DNA of 64,000 nt from assembly GCA_026545765.1 (NCBI GenBank), contig JAIFAC010000008.1, forward strand, positions 457,501 through 521,500, in the 5' to 3' direction. The first letter of the stretch is position 1. Every line of letters starts with the position of its first letter. Shown in pieces: positions 12,241 through 26,700 of the stretch. Both the position numbers and the translations under genes were made by a program. Source of the stretch: Plantago major (Eukaryota; Streptophyta; Magnoliopsida; Lamiales; Plantaginaceae). The notes beneath the pieces were generated by a model. It was not told where the DNA came from, searched no databases, and worked only from the letters and a program-made list of their open reading frames with translations.

Positions 12241-14810
12241 TTAGAATAGTTATATGATAGTATTCCTTATTATTTCTTTAAATTAATTAAAGTTGATATT
12301 ACTTATACTTAGCATCTATATGTATGAGTTCCTTGTATTTTTTATTGTTGGAAAAAGCTAATTCTTAATTTGATATTCTTAAAAACTGAGCATGAAGTTG
12401 ATAAGGCCGCTTAGTAAGGGGTTTCTATTTAAGTAGGACTTATAGTAGGGTTGTTCTTAGTATTCTATCATAGATTAGATAGGTTCTTCTTGTCCTTGTA
12501 TATAAATATTTCATTGTGTAAGTATATCTACCTTTACTCATTTTATATAGGGTTAAGCTTAATTAGTATCATTTCACATACTATGCTTATAGAATCCTTT
12601 TACCTTGTTTTCTCTATGTGTACGTGCCTATTTTCTATATGTATTTTGTAATTATAGGGTACTTGTGTTAGTTTATCACACTTTATAAGCTATCCACTAC
12701 TTCCTATTTATAGAATAAGCCCTTACATTGACATATAGATTTCTACCCTTTTTTCTTTATTTTCATCTTTCCTTATACTCACTACTTAAGTAATAGTCCT
12801 ATCCTTTGTTTAGTACTTTCACTAGGAGATGTTTTAGTCCAATCTATAATAAATTCCTATACACCATAAACTTGAGGTACACCATCTTTTGCTATGTTCT
12901 AAAAGTAATTAAGACCAAAGAAAAGTAATCCGGGTAGGCTCTCTCCTTTATAAGTTATATGTTGACTTAGAACCAAGATTAAATATTTGTTTGTGATACC
13001 TAGCACCTTTTATACTTAACCATTATTGTGTTATCCTTTAACATGTACTATAAGAAATATACCCTACAACATATAATATAAATATAAACAACATATAAAT
13101 GTTAGTATAGAGTAATTAGGTACGCTCATCTAGGTAGGAATAGTACTAAGTTTACTAAAGGCATGTATAGAGTAAACTCTTATATAATTTAAATAAAGGT
13201 GGATTCTATTTTGTGTCCTTCCTTTCTTATTCATATTAATTTCTAAAACACGGTATATAATTTGTTAGGTAAAAAAAAAAAAGTCTTGCCTCCTTGTGGT
13301 GTTCATTCTCAATAAATCTTAAGTAACGTGCATACAAAAATTCATGGTAGGATAATAAACCAAAGTTCTTGATTGAAGGAATCTAATCAAGGTAGTAGTG
13401 GAAATACTAGAACATAAGTACACATCTTAGGGTATAAATATATTACAAAGAAAACGCCTTTATTCTAGGCAACATATAGAAGGATTCCTAATAACTCTGC
13501 TCTACTTTCTTATATTCTTTATAGTAGTTTCATAGTGTAGAAGTGTTCATTTACCCTTACATGTGCTTTTGAGAGTACCTTAGTATACATTACTTGGCCT
13601 AAAGAGTTGATAGATATACTACGTATTATATGCTCCCTTCCTTGTTATAGTATAGAAATAAAAGATAGAATGGTTAGGAATGCTAAGTAAACACCACTAA
13701 TTGGAATACCTCATGTATGTGACTTACCTAAGTTTTAGTTCTTGTAGGGTAACTCATGCACTATCATCTATATACTCACAAAGCTAATAAATAATTGTGT
13801 ACAGCTATGACTTCTTATACTAAACGCTAATATAAGGAATTATAGATTGCTATATCCTATTTCTTATGTAACTACCTTAACTCTCTTCAATCATTTTATA
13901 CCTACTAAATACTTATTAATAGGATTCGTAAAGGGTGCATACTTCCTAGGATTTCTTAATTCTTGCAAGAAGGACTTCTATGGTACATACACTTATCCAT
14001 CTAGTTATTCTCCTTTCATTCTTAAGTAGTAAGTTACTTCTTATCAAATCTATATTATGTATATTTATGTAATAAATAATAGGGCTAGAGCACAATGATA
14101 CCTTCCATATACAATTATTTCGTAATTACTTAGGTATTGCTTTGGTTGGTGTCTTATATGGGTATTTTCCTTTCATATTTATTTTACAACTAAGGGTACT
14201 CTTCTTTTCATACTTGTATTTCATCTACGTACTTTAATTAGGGTGAACTCTATATACTCCAAGCTACTAACGTATTATAAGATTTAAGGTACAAGGTATA
14301 CGTGTGCTCTATTATCTACCCCATGTTCTAGGCATTTTTATATTATAAATTACTTTAAGGGATAATATCTTCTCTTCTTCCTTACTAGTATATAAGCTGT
14401 GTTACCTAATTTATGAAAGTACCTATATATCCTATGTTATTACTTCTCTTACAAGGATACTTATTTTCTCTTAATGCACTATACCTATACTATAATACTT
14501 AAAATAATAATAATAATTAAAGGTGTTAGCTCTAGTTCACTCTTATATGGAAATTCATTGTTGTTCTAAGCCAAGCCATCTATTTGAATACTAACATGGG
14601 GAAAGAACTAATATGTACTGTAGGAAAGATATACACTTGTATAAGGTAAAGATAAAATAGATCTTATAAAGAAAGAGTTAGTAAACTACTAGTACACTCT
14701 TTGTGGATATTTGTGATAAGAACTTAAGAACCCATAACCTATGATGAGAAGAGAGAAAGTAATGCATATAATCTCTAATGTTCTATGTAGTGTATATAAA
14801 TTATAAGTTT
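12240..14810. repeat. Class A block: RIP-like decayed DNA, no gene
   Basis: Composition swings back to TpA-rich and CpG-poor. Two short open frames (12451-12651 and 13847-14029, plus) are strings of hydrophobic residues with no motif. The block is about as long as the first class A block (2.6 kb), but I could not show that the two are homologous. I infer a mutated repeat. Confidence 0.45.
14502..14518. repeat. (AAT)n microsatellite
   Basis: A run of about five AAT units inside the class A block. Confidence 0.85.
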
Positions 14811-17800
14811 AAATAAGAAACAAAGATTGCCCTCATTAAGACGAAGCCTTTCCAGTACTAGAGAATTCCAAGTCACAAGGAACCAAATCTGCATCTACAC
14901 CTGTGAGTGTTATTATTGGCCAACTTATCTCTTAATTTATCTATTTCTTAGTTGTCGTATTCTTCTGTATTTCATTAAATTGTTGGAGTTGTTGATCGTA
15001 CATAAATTACATACCCTTGCTTATTTTATTACAAGGCATACAGGACTTCTTTCGCACGCTGTGGCAATATTTTTCACAGCTCGGGATCTTTTTTAGTTCT
15101 TCATTAGTGATTTTTAGTAGTACCCACTCTTTAAATTTTTCTTAGTTTCAGATTATGCTCTTTATTATATCTATATACAATACTATGAAATCTTATATTT
15201 AGTTGTCACAATAATGATTCCTCGAAAAAAGTATAGAGGTGAATAAACATTTTCTCTACTATACGCGCTTTACTTCTATGGATATGACAAATTATTGTTG
15301 TCTCTTAAGTATTTCTAATTATTAGGGCATACCTCACATTATAGACTCTAAGTTGTTTGGCAGCATAGCATTGTTTTTTCTTTTCAAAGAGTCTACCTTA
15401 GCGGTGAAAGTGTGTGTTAACCTAAACCTAATCCGTTGATTTTGTATTGGAAATATTATGTATGATATGAGAGAGATGGTATGAAGTATGGTTAATTCAA
15501 TAAAAATATAGCTAAGTTTGTTAGAGTTTCAAGAAAGATCTTGGGTGGTTTCTATGACAACAAAATAGAAAGTGTAGGTAGTTAATTGTAGAACTTACCT
15601 AAGTTATTAAATTTTATTATTCACAATTAAATAATAAAGGATTCTCCTTGTTGTATCTTTATTTATAGGCTAATACCAAAATTACTTAAACACCTTCTTA
15701 ATAGTGTATTAACGTATGTAAGCATCAAGGAAGAAATCAGAGGCAAAGTAAAAAAAATACATAGAATAAGGGAACCAGTCTATCTTTTAAGTATTTTTAA
15801 CTTTTAAGTATGTTTTAAGTGTGAAAGCTATGTACGTACATATAAAAGAAAGTAGAATCTTTCGGCTAATATAAACTATGGCGCATATAAGTAAGAAAAT
15901 ATTATATTGGTGTTAAAATAAATTTCCTCTCTCCTATAATAGAATCTAGCAGTTGTGTGTTAAGCTATGCAGAATCTCTTTTTTGCCTTTAATGTTAGTT
16001 ACCATAAGGTTCCTGTTAATAAAAACCATACCTGCACTCGTCTTAGCACAAGGATGAAGTTGCGTAACTGATTAAGCAATTCAAGTTTATTTGAAGAAGA
16101 CAAAAAGAACGGGTTTTTTTAAGAAGAGAAATCCTCAAGTAGTAACACAAGACGGAACCCAAACACATGCCTTTTCTAAAAAAGAAGTATGACCTGCTCT
16201 GTCTAACACAGAAATGGTTGTAGGTAAAAAACTATACGACACAAACCTGGTTAATTCAAATAATTACTAATCAACTGAAAAGTTCAATCATAACTACGAA
16301 GTAAGACTTTCAACTTGTTAATCACGCTTTTCATTTAAATATAAGTTTTCTACCACGATTCTACATTTCTAGAATTTACTTAAGTTTTTTTATTGTAGAA
16401 CTATATTGAACATTTGGCTTTGTTGCTTTTATTTATATTTAGATTTTAGAACATACATCTATGCAATGTCTTTCTGGTAAGATGCTTGGGTACTCGCATT
16501 CATAAATAAGAGAGAATAAAACATGGATTACTAAAGCAAAACCATAAACAAGAACTACTTCCTTATTAATAACGTAATGTACTGCATAGTAAAGAGTCTG
16601 CCACAACTACAATACCTTCGCTACCTACTTTGGTATTTATATTTATCCATCCAGTATTACGATATACTATAATAGAAGAAACTTAGGCTTTAGGGAGAGC
16701 CTTAGAAAATATTTTGTACATGTTAAATTTGGCAAGATCTAAGGTAACTCCAGTAAAAACTAGTAGTACTCGAATTCGGATTCGGGTCTATAGAGAAGGG
16801 AAGGAAGCTATTGTTAAAATTATTTATTAGAATCGACTATGTTTCTTGTCCTTGTTAAAAGTGCATTATCTTATATCGCCTGTCTCTTTTTTGGAATGTT
16901 TTATACCATTGTGTATAGGATCCTATCCTACTTACCAAGCCTTCTTGAATTATACTCGTCGAGACGGCAAAGATATTTTTCCACACACTCATAAAGTTGA
17001 CTTTACGTTTTTCTTAATGTATACAAAATGTTAGAACTTAGAGTTGATTGTTATACAAAATTATTAGAAGGTAGTGCATTATTATACAATATAGTCAAGG
17101 GTAGACTTCCTACCTATAATAATATACTATACCAGCAGGATACGCAAAACCTTGTTATGATATGAGACATTTAATAAAAATAAATACCAGGAGTGACAGT
17201 TACTTTTCCTGTATAATACTAAGCCATTTACTAATTAAGTCTACGCGTGAATTTTACCACAAACATTTCCGAGGCGGCCTAGTTTAACTACTAATGATAC
17301 TAATAGAACTCACATTAAGTAACAGCCCTAACAATATTTCCTAATAGATATGATTAAATCTCTCTTAACCCTTAATTTGTGTTTAATTATAATAATTCCA
17401 CATACTTGCACGTAGCAACTTTATAGTTGTTTTGTAGAAATTCTAACATAATGAGGTAACCCGGCTTAGTTTTTGTAAGAACACATACACTTGGCAGAGA
17501 CACAAATATTAAGTCATGAAATACTTGGAACGTAATTAAGGGTGAAAAGTCCGCACATAGTTAAAGTAGAGTTGTTGGTATAAGACTAGTCAGAGCTTCT
17601 CCTTCAGTAATATACAAAACAAGAACAAATAATTTAATAAATACATAGTTTGCCCTTCCTCTTCTATGTCTTATTCCCTAAGCCTTCTTTATAATTGTAC
17701 ATAATCTAGAATTTGTTTCTCCTTTTTCTAATTAATAAGTAATCCTACGCCAGTATTTTGACCCATATTAATATTTCTCGCGAGTTACTTTTAAAAGTAT

Positions 17801-18240
17801 GTTTGTAAAGAGAACCGTGCTTGTGAATAATATATAGAATAATATAGTGTATACCTTTGACTCGTTAATAAGTGTTACCGTCTCATCTTAGAATTTATAA
17901 TATATATATAATAATAAGTAACTTGTGGGATTTCCAGCTATTGCATTACCCTCGCATTTCACTTTGTATGATTTTTTGAGAACAGGCTATTTATTGTTCC
18001 AGCTTTTACCCGTTGTGTCTTGTTTTATGCCAATATATCTCGATTTTTGTTTAACTGCCTTGCGCTTTACAAAACTTCTAAAAAAGACAGAATTAGACTT
18101 TTGCTTGTGTTACAAATTATATTCCTTATTACTACGTAGTTTAACCAAATATTCTATTTCTCGGAAGGAGAACCAAAGAAAGAAGTAGAATTCCAAGATT
18201 ACTACAACCTACTTAAGTCTATGCTTTCTATATACAAACA
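14810..18240. other. Gene-free AT-rich block, class B
   Basis: CpG is regained (TCGCACGCT, ATTCGGATTCGGG, GTCGAGACGGC, CCGAGGCGGCC). Open frames at 14827-15096 (89 codons) and 17925-18188 (87 codons) start with TTG and GTG and have no motif, so I do not call them genes. A (TA)n run lies at about 17896-17910. Nothing else is recognised. Confidence 0.45.
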
Positions 18241-19777
18241 GTTAAGGTACTTTTTATAGGTATTTATTATATAACTTAGTAAGACTTACAACAAAAATAT
18301 TTTTAGGGATTTTTTACTCCTTCTACTTACTCATTTTCTATTAAACTCTAGCAAGTGTTACTAGGTAAGTATCTTCCCCAAAACTCTGCTACTCCTGAGT
18401 TTCTAACTTTTTTAGGAATATATTCTTATATTTACAAGAGGTAGCGCTTATATCTCTTAGTTAATTTATTATAGTTAATTCATATCTTTACCTTTCTAAT
18501 TAATTTTAATACAAGAATACAATTTTCAAGATCAAATGTTTTGATTCCTTAGGTGTATACGCATTTCTCTAAATATGATACCTAGTCGTTTTTGTAACTA
18601 TAGATAAGAGATTTTTTTAGTAGAGAGAATACCATGTCTCTAATTAAGTAAACACAAAGCACAGCTATATTTCTTACCTTCCTTATATTACCCTTTATCT
18701 CGCAACTTAAAGAATGTAATCCCTTGTTGTGAAAATACAATCCATAAAGTGTAAACTCCTAGCATCCTTTCTCATAGGCAAGTTAAATTAAGTAAGGGAA
18801 TAAATTAAATAATATTTCAAAAAATAGAAAAATATAGTAAGTAACCCTAAATTAAATATGTTGTTTTCTTAGCCCAACTGAATGAAGTACTCTTCATAAT
18901 ACTCTTTAAGCTATACACAAGATACAAGTTTCTAACAACTATTTTCTCTCTTATATTTATTTTTATTTATAACTAGAAATTGAACACCAAAATCTCCTAC
19001 TATAAAAAGAGTCCCTGTGAAGTATTCCTCTAATTCTTAATGTATAAAAAAAAGTCTAAATTCTCATATATCCGTTACTCCTTCATCCTCTTAATTTATG
19101 TTCTAAAACGAAGTATGCCGAATAAGCACTACTCCCCTTTACTTTTATTTATATAGGCCCTTTATTCTTAAAAATTCTAACTTGTTGTAGATTCTTCTAT
19201 AGGAGATTACCTTAACGACTCCTTTTTACCCTATTCTAAAAATATATGTTTGGTAACTTTCACGCCTCTCTATCTTGGATTGTATGCTTTGCGGACAAGC
19301 AATGCCATAATTTGTGCATTTATATTAAAATTTATATTAGAGGAAGTTTTTTCCATGTAATTATGTACTGAATGAAATAAGAACTTTCTATTTTTTATTA
19401 TAGTAACACCCAGGAATAAGTACTTCATGTTTGTAAGAAAGGGACGTTGTCTTTGATCTAATAGATTTTGTTGTAGATGACATATACCTTTATATATATA
19501 GCTAGATAGAAACAAGTAATAACTGCCTTGTATATATAATGTTTAGATAATACGCTGGCATGTCTATTCATAGTACTAACACTAGTCAATTTTAGGATAG
19601 ATTATACTCTTATACCACCAATATGTCTAGTAAGTCTTAGATATTACTTACTGTGTGCTATACTACTATAACGTCTTAGGTTTTTGTTGGTACTTAATGT
19701 TTATTTTTATAGATTCTCCCTCTCTTTTTCCTTTCCAAAAAAGTATACTTCATAGTTCAGTTCAAAGAATACAGCAC

Positions 19778-19975
19778 AATAAATAAACAAGTATGCAATA
19801 CCCCTAACTTATTCACGCTTACCCTTGTTTGTTGGGCTTCATCAAAAATACTACTAATAGCTTAACTAAAAGGCCTACTTCATTATGATCTTAGTAACAC
19901 AGATTACTTTTTTTTTACGAGGGTACTTCAAATTATAGACAAGAGTACATTATCACAAGCATACAACAATTATAG
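19778..19975 (+). repeat. Dispersed repeat, copy related to 4.10 kb
   Basis: It begins with AAATAAACAAGTATGCAATACC and continues through a pyrimidine stretch to TTTGTTGGGC, matching 4097-4170 in order and direction. A second match, CATACAACAAT, follows near 19962. A weaker echo of the ATACCCC-to-TTATTGG part occurs at about 20289-20320. The family is unknown. Confidence 0.5.
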
Positions 19976-20014
19976 TATTTTCTTTACCTCTATTATATTT
20001 AGTATTTAGTTTAG

Positions 20015-20190
20015 TAAGAGTAGACTATTATTATATCCATCATGATTTGTTTATTACGATATACCACAACTATTGTCATTAGTAGCATTTCTTTCTTCTA
20101 TGTACTCTATCATATATATTACTCTACATACAAGGTTATAGGTTCTTCCCTTCTTGATCAAGTGTTTGTTTACTATATGCACTATTTAAT
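20015..20190 (+). repeat. Dispersed repeat 2, copy a
   Basis: ATATCCATCATGATTTGTTTATTACGATATACCAC-type sequence (20034-20068) is shared in diverged form with copies near 23.32 and 29.30 kb. Farther right, TAGGTTCTTCCCTTCTT and a TGTTTG block pair in order with TAGTTCCTGTCTTACC and TGTTTTTC of copy b. The identity of the element is unknown. Confidence 0.45.
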
Positions 20191-22059
20191 TTAATTTAAT
20201 AGGTTAGCCTTGTTTCTCTACTTCCCTTCTCCTTAACCATAGAAATATATTTCTATTAATATAGTATACTAGCATAAGTCAAAAAAAACATACCCCTTAT
20301 TCATCTCTATTTATTGGACTCCACTCCAATCTCTAAGTGTGGATCACGTAACTATTGTTGTAGATTTTTCTATTCATGCATAATAAAATTTCTAGGAGTT
20401 GAATAACTTGTTGGATTAGAAACATAAGTTGTAAGTGACAATGTTCATGATAATTTGTTAGATGTTGATGTATGACTTTGGTTTGTGAAATACATACTAA
20501 TAAGCCCATTATGAAGAGACTATTGATTGTTGCCTTAAATGAATAATGAGTAAATCATGCTATACCTATTAAGTTAAGAGAGAAGAGTCTAACCCAAAAA
20601 AATAGAATAAGTTTCCTAATGACAAATAATTAAAATTACAAGCTATCCCTAATATAATGTCTTTCATGCCTATGTACTCCTATGTATTATAACAAAAAAA
20701 ATAGAAGCAGCTTTCTTAGATAATAATATAATAGATAATATAACAAGGTACCCTTCTCTATACTTACTTGCACATAAAGATTCCTCTTACCCATAATATT
20801 CCTATACCCTTTTTAACCTTTAGAGTTGTTTCTACTAGATAAATAAAATTCTATAAATAAGAGCTAGCTAGAGATGAAGAACTAGTACAAATGAAAATTA
20901 CTTAATCGGATGAAAGCAAAGATAGAGGGAAATATCACATGTAGTATTCTATTATAAAACATAGTTTGTTATAACTGGCATAGTAATATCTAGACAAGAG
21001 CATATAATATCTCGCAAAGGAGAGACTTGGAAATTATTTTTTATATCTATTTGTATTTGTTTACCTTAGTCATTGTATACCCATGTACTTATTGTACTTA
21101 CGTCTTAGAAGATCATTGACATATAGTAAGTAACGAGTAATACCTTTCATGTGTGTTTTGTAATCATTTATTAACTAAGTGTATACCAATATCAATATCA
21201 ATGTTAAGTGTCTATGCATAAGTAGTATAAGTATAAGTAGTAACCTGTACAACATAGAAAACCGGGGTAGGGTATATTAATACAGGTAAAGGAAAACATA
21301 ACATATATTATAAGTTTTAACATAAAGTGCATTGTAATTGGCTTGTAAATTATATATCATAAGCTGTAAATCCATATGAAGAAGGGTTGATCGTAGGTAG
21401 CTTTCCCTATACAAAGTTATATTAGCACGATGTCACATCTTAGAGAAACATATTCTATTTATTAAACATTTATTTAGAAACACAAGTAAAGAACATACCT
21501 AGATTTATTATAACACCTAGCTGTAGTATATTTAAAGAAAGGTACAAACATAAAATACAAAGAAAGGGAGGACTTAATAAGTACAAGTTATATTGCAAAT
21601 AGAGTAAATTATAGATTATATTAGATTCAATTATTACTAACAATATAGGATTTATTCTAAAGTATAGACCTATAAGATAATTTGATTAAAACATAGACTT
21701 AAAGTGACATAGTTTATTATATTGATTAGTTTCTTATTATAAAGCTTCTATGATGTATGATCTGTACACATCAATTAAATGCTTAGCTTAGGTTTCTTTC
21801 TTTCTTCTAGATAACTCTCGTTGTGAGCAAGTTATACAAAATAAGTGAGAAGTTGTTGAGTCCCTATAAAAATACCCAGGTGATGGAAGTGGAAGAGCTA
21901 ACAATTATTATATTCTATTAGATCTCGTAGGATAAATTGGTTAAGAAGAAAAAGACATTATAAAATATCATATTCAATTATAACTTACATTGTAATATCT
22001 AGTAAGGTATGCATTATCCCCAACAAAGTAAGACTCATAATTAGTATAGCTTTAAATAA

Positions 22060-22470
22060 ATAGAATTGTTTTTTCTTCTTATCTTACACGAAGAACCCCA
22101 AAAAGAAAAAGGAAGATGGCATATGTATCGTATAGGACAATATCGGACTAAGTATGAAGCTTTAGGATGGTTTGTTGATAGGCTGACTATATAGAATAAC
22201 CAATACTCGTTCCTATATTCCCTTGGAGTTGTTCCTTTTCTCTCAAACCCCTCTCAAATAACGTTTTTACCTTCTCATAAGTTTCCAATAAATATTATGA
22301 ACTCTGCTTTATTTAATGTAATCGATTTTTTGGACTTGTCACGCCTCTTGTTGTATTGAGTTATAAGACTAAGAATTCAAAGAGTAATTCGCGCCTTAAT
22401 CCATTTCTTTGGTTGGGACTTGGGAAGACATGATAATTTTAAAAACTTTCTTACTTTGTATGTGTAAAAC
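22060..22470. other. CpG-bearing insert inside class A
   Basis: Within some 400 bases CpG reappears repeatedly (CACGAAG, ATCGTAT, ATCGGAC, AACGTTT, ATCGATT, CACGCCT, TTCGCGCC), and TpA drops relative to both sides. No open frame is present. It could be a younger or less mutated insertion, or a unique stretch between two repeats. Confidence 0.35.
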
Positions 22471-22627
22471 AACATTGAGTAACACTATTTAACTTAGCTT
22501 ATAGAAGGTGCACTAACAAATATAATATAAATACTAGGATAAGAGGAAAGAAAGTATACCATATAGTACTTAGTAAAATAAATGTATACAAGATAGGTAT
22601 TATAGTAATTTCTCCACTTGCTCTAAT

Positions 22628-22647
22628 TCTAATATAGTCTAATATAG
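22628..22647. repeat. Exact tandem duplication, 10-base unit x2
   Basis: TCTAATATAG is present twice in direct succession without mismatch. Confidence 0.9.
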
Positions 22648-23317
22648 TAGGAAATATAAATAAATATGAACAAGGCCTTGTCTATAGTTGGTGAGGGTTA
22701 AATATAATATAATATAAAGGTAGAGAATAAATCCCTAATGGCTCTCCTTTTTAGTAATAAACGCTAGATTAAATAAATAAGATGAGTATTCTTTACATGA
22801 CTAGGTAAAGGTATTACAAGTACAACTTAGTATAGAAGCCAATAAATAGAAAACAAGAGAAAGTGGAGTACACACCACACCCTTATACAACTATTTCCTA
22901 TAGAACAGCGTAAAGCATATATACCCATTATTAGAGTGTAAAGTAGTATTAAATCATGTATTTGTAATATTCCTATATAGACACACCCCTTATACAATTT
23001 TATATAATTTAGTAGTGTTTTATTAATTAACCAAATAGATTTAAAAATAGAGTGTATTCTCACATAAAGCATGTTTTTGAAATATAAAAAATATACTCGG
23101 CGCATAGATGAGAATTTTAGGCTAAAGACATAGACCTTTTAGAGGTAGACCTCGTATAATAAATGTAAGAGTATGTAGTACAGAGAGAATAGTGTAATAC
23201 CAAAGCATGATTAATATATGGCGTAGTATAGTATAGTATGTGAATAGAGTAGATCGCACATAAAAAGAACATCCACGACTATGTAACACTTATAGCCTAG
23301 ATTACCGAACTCTTTAC

Positions 23318-23430
23318 TTTTATTATTATGATTTGTTATATACCCACTATAGTTGCCAGTGCTCTTACATATAGATTAATTTAATTAATACCTTAGTTCC
23401 TGTCTTACCTCGCAGATGTTTTTCATATAG
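23318..23430 (+). repeat. Dispersed repeat 2, copy b
   Basis: ATTATGATTTGTTATATACCCACTA (written here as two joined parts, 23324-23340 and on) parallels copy a at 20034 and is followed, as there, by a TAGTTCCTGTCTTACC and TGTTTTTC pair. Compared with copy a, about 40 bases are missing between the two blocks. Confidence 0.45.
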
Positions 23431-23495
23431 ATATTCTTGGATTATACCTTCCTTTAGATCTTATAGAATAAATTATATGCAAAGTACTTCTTCCA
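23431..23495 (+). repeat. Dispersed repeat 3, copy a
   Basis: GGATTATACCTTCCTTT followed by AATAAAT and AAGTACTTCTTCC matches 27701-27775 in order. The segment directly follows dispersed repeat 2 copy b, so both may be parts of one element. Confidence 0.45.
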
Positions 23496-23693
23496 TAACA
23501 TGTAACCAATTAAAATTAAAGCTTATACTTTAACAATGATGTAGATGTATATTTCTATAAATAAAAACATTTCAAAATACAAATAATATGAACAAAAAAA
23601 TCATACGCGGATAGTAGAAAAAGGCGAGACATTGATAAAGAAATTATAATAACAAGTAAAGCTAAGATGTATATGAATAGAGAGGGTTAGATC

Positions 23694-23709
23694 TATTATT
23701 ATTATTATA
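23694..23709. repeat. (TTA)n microsatellite
   Basis: About five TTA units. Confidence 0.85.
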
Positions 23710-26700
23710 TAGTGTTGTTTGCTGTTATGTATTTCTTATCCCTAACAAGCTACTATTAAATTAAGTGTATACTGTTATCTATCTTATTTACTATTATATA
23801 TCTTATCTACTATTTATTATATTCATTATATTCAAGTTAAAACATTCTTATAAGCCTCTAATAAATGACACCCAAGATATCTATATTATACCCAATAAGT
23901 CAACTCAAGCTATGATCAACGTAGGAACATGTTATATTATAGGAAGACACGGACTCTTTCAAACTAGATTGGAATTATAGAACACACTAAAATACTTAGT
24001 ATTATAGTAAGAATGCAATACTCTCTTTGTGTAGAAGAACTATAGAATACCTTATAAGTTCTCTTTGTTGTTGTGATAGCTTATATAAAGTACATATTTT
24101 TTTTATCTTATCTATTCAGTCAATGTAAAGTATACCTAATAAAAGCAAGTGAATAATTAAGGATTGTTATAAATCTTAAATAATTAATGTGTCTATGTAA
24201 CCAATAAAGTAATTAAGGTAAAAAGGGTGTTAGCCTATGAATAATAAATAGTAGAATTATGTGTCATAACAAATTTCTACTATAGCACTAATTAAAGGCA
24301 TGTAATCTTCCTTTCTTCGAGGTTTTATACTTTATTATTTATTATTTTTTATATTATAAATATTCGTTTATGGTATACTCTATCTGTTTCCAATCTAAGT
24401 AATAACTAATTAACTAAGACTAGATTTTATATGTGTATGTGTACTCTATTTGCGTTTCATTACTCTACTCTTCCCAAGTAAAAGTATTTTCAAAGTATCA
24501 ACATTATTTTTTCTATATGTTTCCCTTACATGTTATTGTTTTGCATACACCCTTAAAATTATACTATATGAGTATTTAGCTCTAATGAGGTGTTTACCTA
24601 GAAAATAACCCAAATGGTAGCTTTCTCATTTTTTTTTAATAATTTATATTAGAATTTGATCTTGTTAATGGATACTACACCCTTTGAATAGAATAGTTGA
24701 TATCACTAGTAGCATCCGTTTTAGATTGGGAGTTATACTTAGTTTATGAAGTAAATAGATTATAATAAGCTCTCATTTGTATATAGGAATGTAGGGAGCA
24801 TACAGATGTCTTCTTTCTTGATCCCTTAAAAAATTATAGATATAGGTTCTTATCTGTATTGCATATAACTTATAGTAGTGTTCCTTATGTACTTCTTATC
24901 AATTTAACTATTACTCTAACATGTGGAGGATCATATACCTTTTCATTTTTTGTTTCTAGCAAGTGTGGGATTTACTTAATATAGACACTTAATTTAATAT
25001 AATACAACGTGGGTTTTACACTCCTTAAGACTCAATTTATAGATTCTTTAATTCTTTACTACTAAGCAACCTTTCCACATTTACTACATATTTACATACC
25101 CAATACTATGAAATACTAGAAATACTATCTGAACCAAGATTACACACACAACTTACTTTTATAAGGGAGATAAGAGAACATGCTATACTAGGGTATACTC
25201 TTACGAAATATTAGGATATAACAACACCACGACTCTTACTTTGATTTGAACAAAAATACTTTGGGATATATAAAACATGGATATAGGAGAACTTAGAAAT
25301 AGGACTAGTATAGAATATGCATCTACTAATCTTACTTGGAATGGTACTTATAATTTGTTTGGTTAAGGAAGACAGACTTATTTAAGGATAACTTATTGCT
25401 TAAGGGCTTATATAAAATGTTGTGATATTGTAAGACAACTATAGATTTATATATTCTTCCTAAATCAAGTTAACTATTTACTACTATGGACAATTCTAGA
25501 TTACTTATGAGGTATTTCACTATATTCTCTTCTTTCCTAATTTTTTTTATAGGCATGCATACTTTATATTCATTTTCATAAGCCTAAACTATAGCTAGTC
25601 AAGGGGAAGTACTTATTCCTTACAACACTATTTCACTTCAATTACAAAGAGGACATGTTAGTATTACACCTATTTAAATTTAAAATCCTCTACTAAGAAT
25701 AAAGTAAGACTAAAGGGAGAAGTCTAGAATCTACTTGCATGAAATAATAAAACATGAGTTACTCCTACACACTACTATAGATTGATCCTAAAGGAAAAGC
25801 ACTTTACTCTTAATAAATCCTTATAGCTTGTTCTTGCACCTAGGATGTCGTCATGTTGTATATAATATTTACTTTAATCCATTTACTCTAAAGAAAGCAG
25901 CCTTTACTCCTTGGGTAAATAAATAGATACCTCGCTTACATTTATATTATTGGCTTAGTACAGAAATTTACTTATAACATGAGAGATTTGAATATAGGAT
26001 TGTATAGTTATAGAAGTAAAGCCTTAACTTGTTGTACTAAATAATAATAAAAGTAAAGTTTTGTTGTTGATAGAAATGGATACTACCTTGTAAATGCAAT
26101 AGAATTAATCGGTAGCACATAATTAGGGAAATAACTTAAATATACTTATTAGTAACATGGTTTCATCTTAGAGTTTGTTTGGTTTATTTCTTAGCATAGT
26201 AAAGGTTATCTCTTATTAATTAAAAAACCCTATTATGGTATAGTACAAAATTAAGGTAGAAGTTATATAGTGGTTTAGTTTATGGTGAACATAGGTATAA
26301 GCTGTATTTTAAGCTAGGTAGAGGAAATAACATGCTTAGATATTATTATAACAAACAAAAGAGGGGAGGTAAGTACATTTTTATTTTATACAAGGTAATT
26401 TTGAGAGTATACAACACAGATAAATAGAGAAGTACCCCCCTTAAATTACACAAGAATTATACATAAACATACAAAAGATCAAGGGAGAAACATTTATTCG
26501 TGAAAGATCTAACTTAACTTAATATAGCTACCTAGGAAAGACTCCTTCTAAAGTATACATTTCATTATTCCTATACTACCGGTACACCTACCAACGCATA
26601 TATTACAAGGTGCACTCTCTATTATCTCATATAACCATACTTTATAATTATATTTACCCTTAGTACTCTTAGTTGAAAGGTCAAACAAACCCCAAGTTAA

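Noticed and set aside
22827-23105. Longest ATG-started frame, 92 codons, minus strand
   Set aside because: It is mostly Leu, Ile, Tyr, Phe and Cys, as random AT-rich DNA gives. It could be misread as a membrane protein, but has no loops with charge pattern and no motif.
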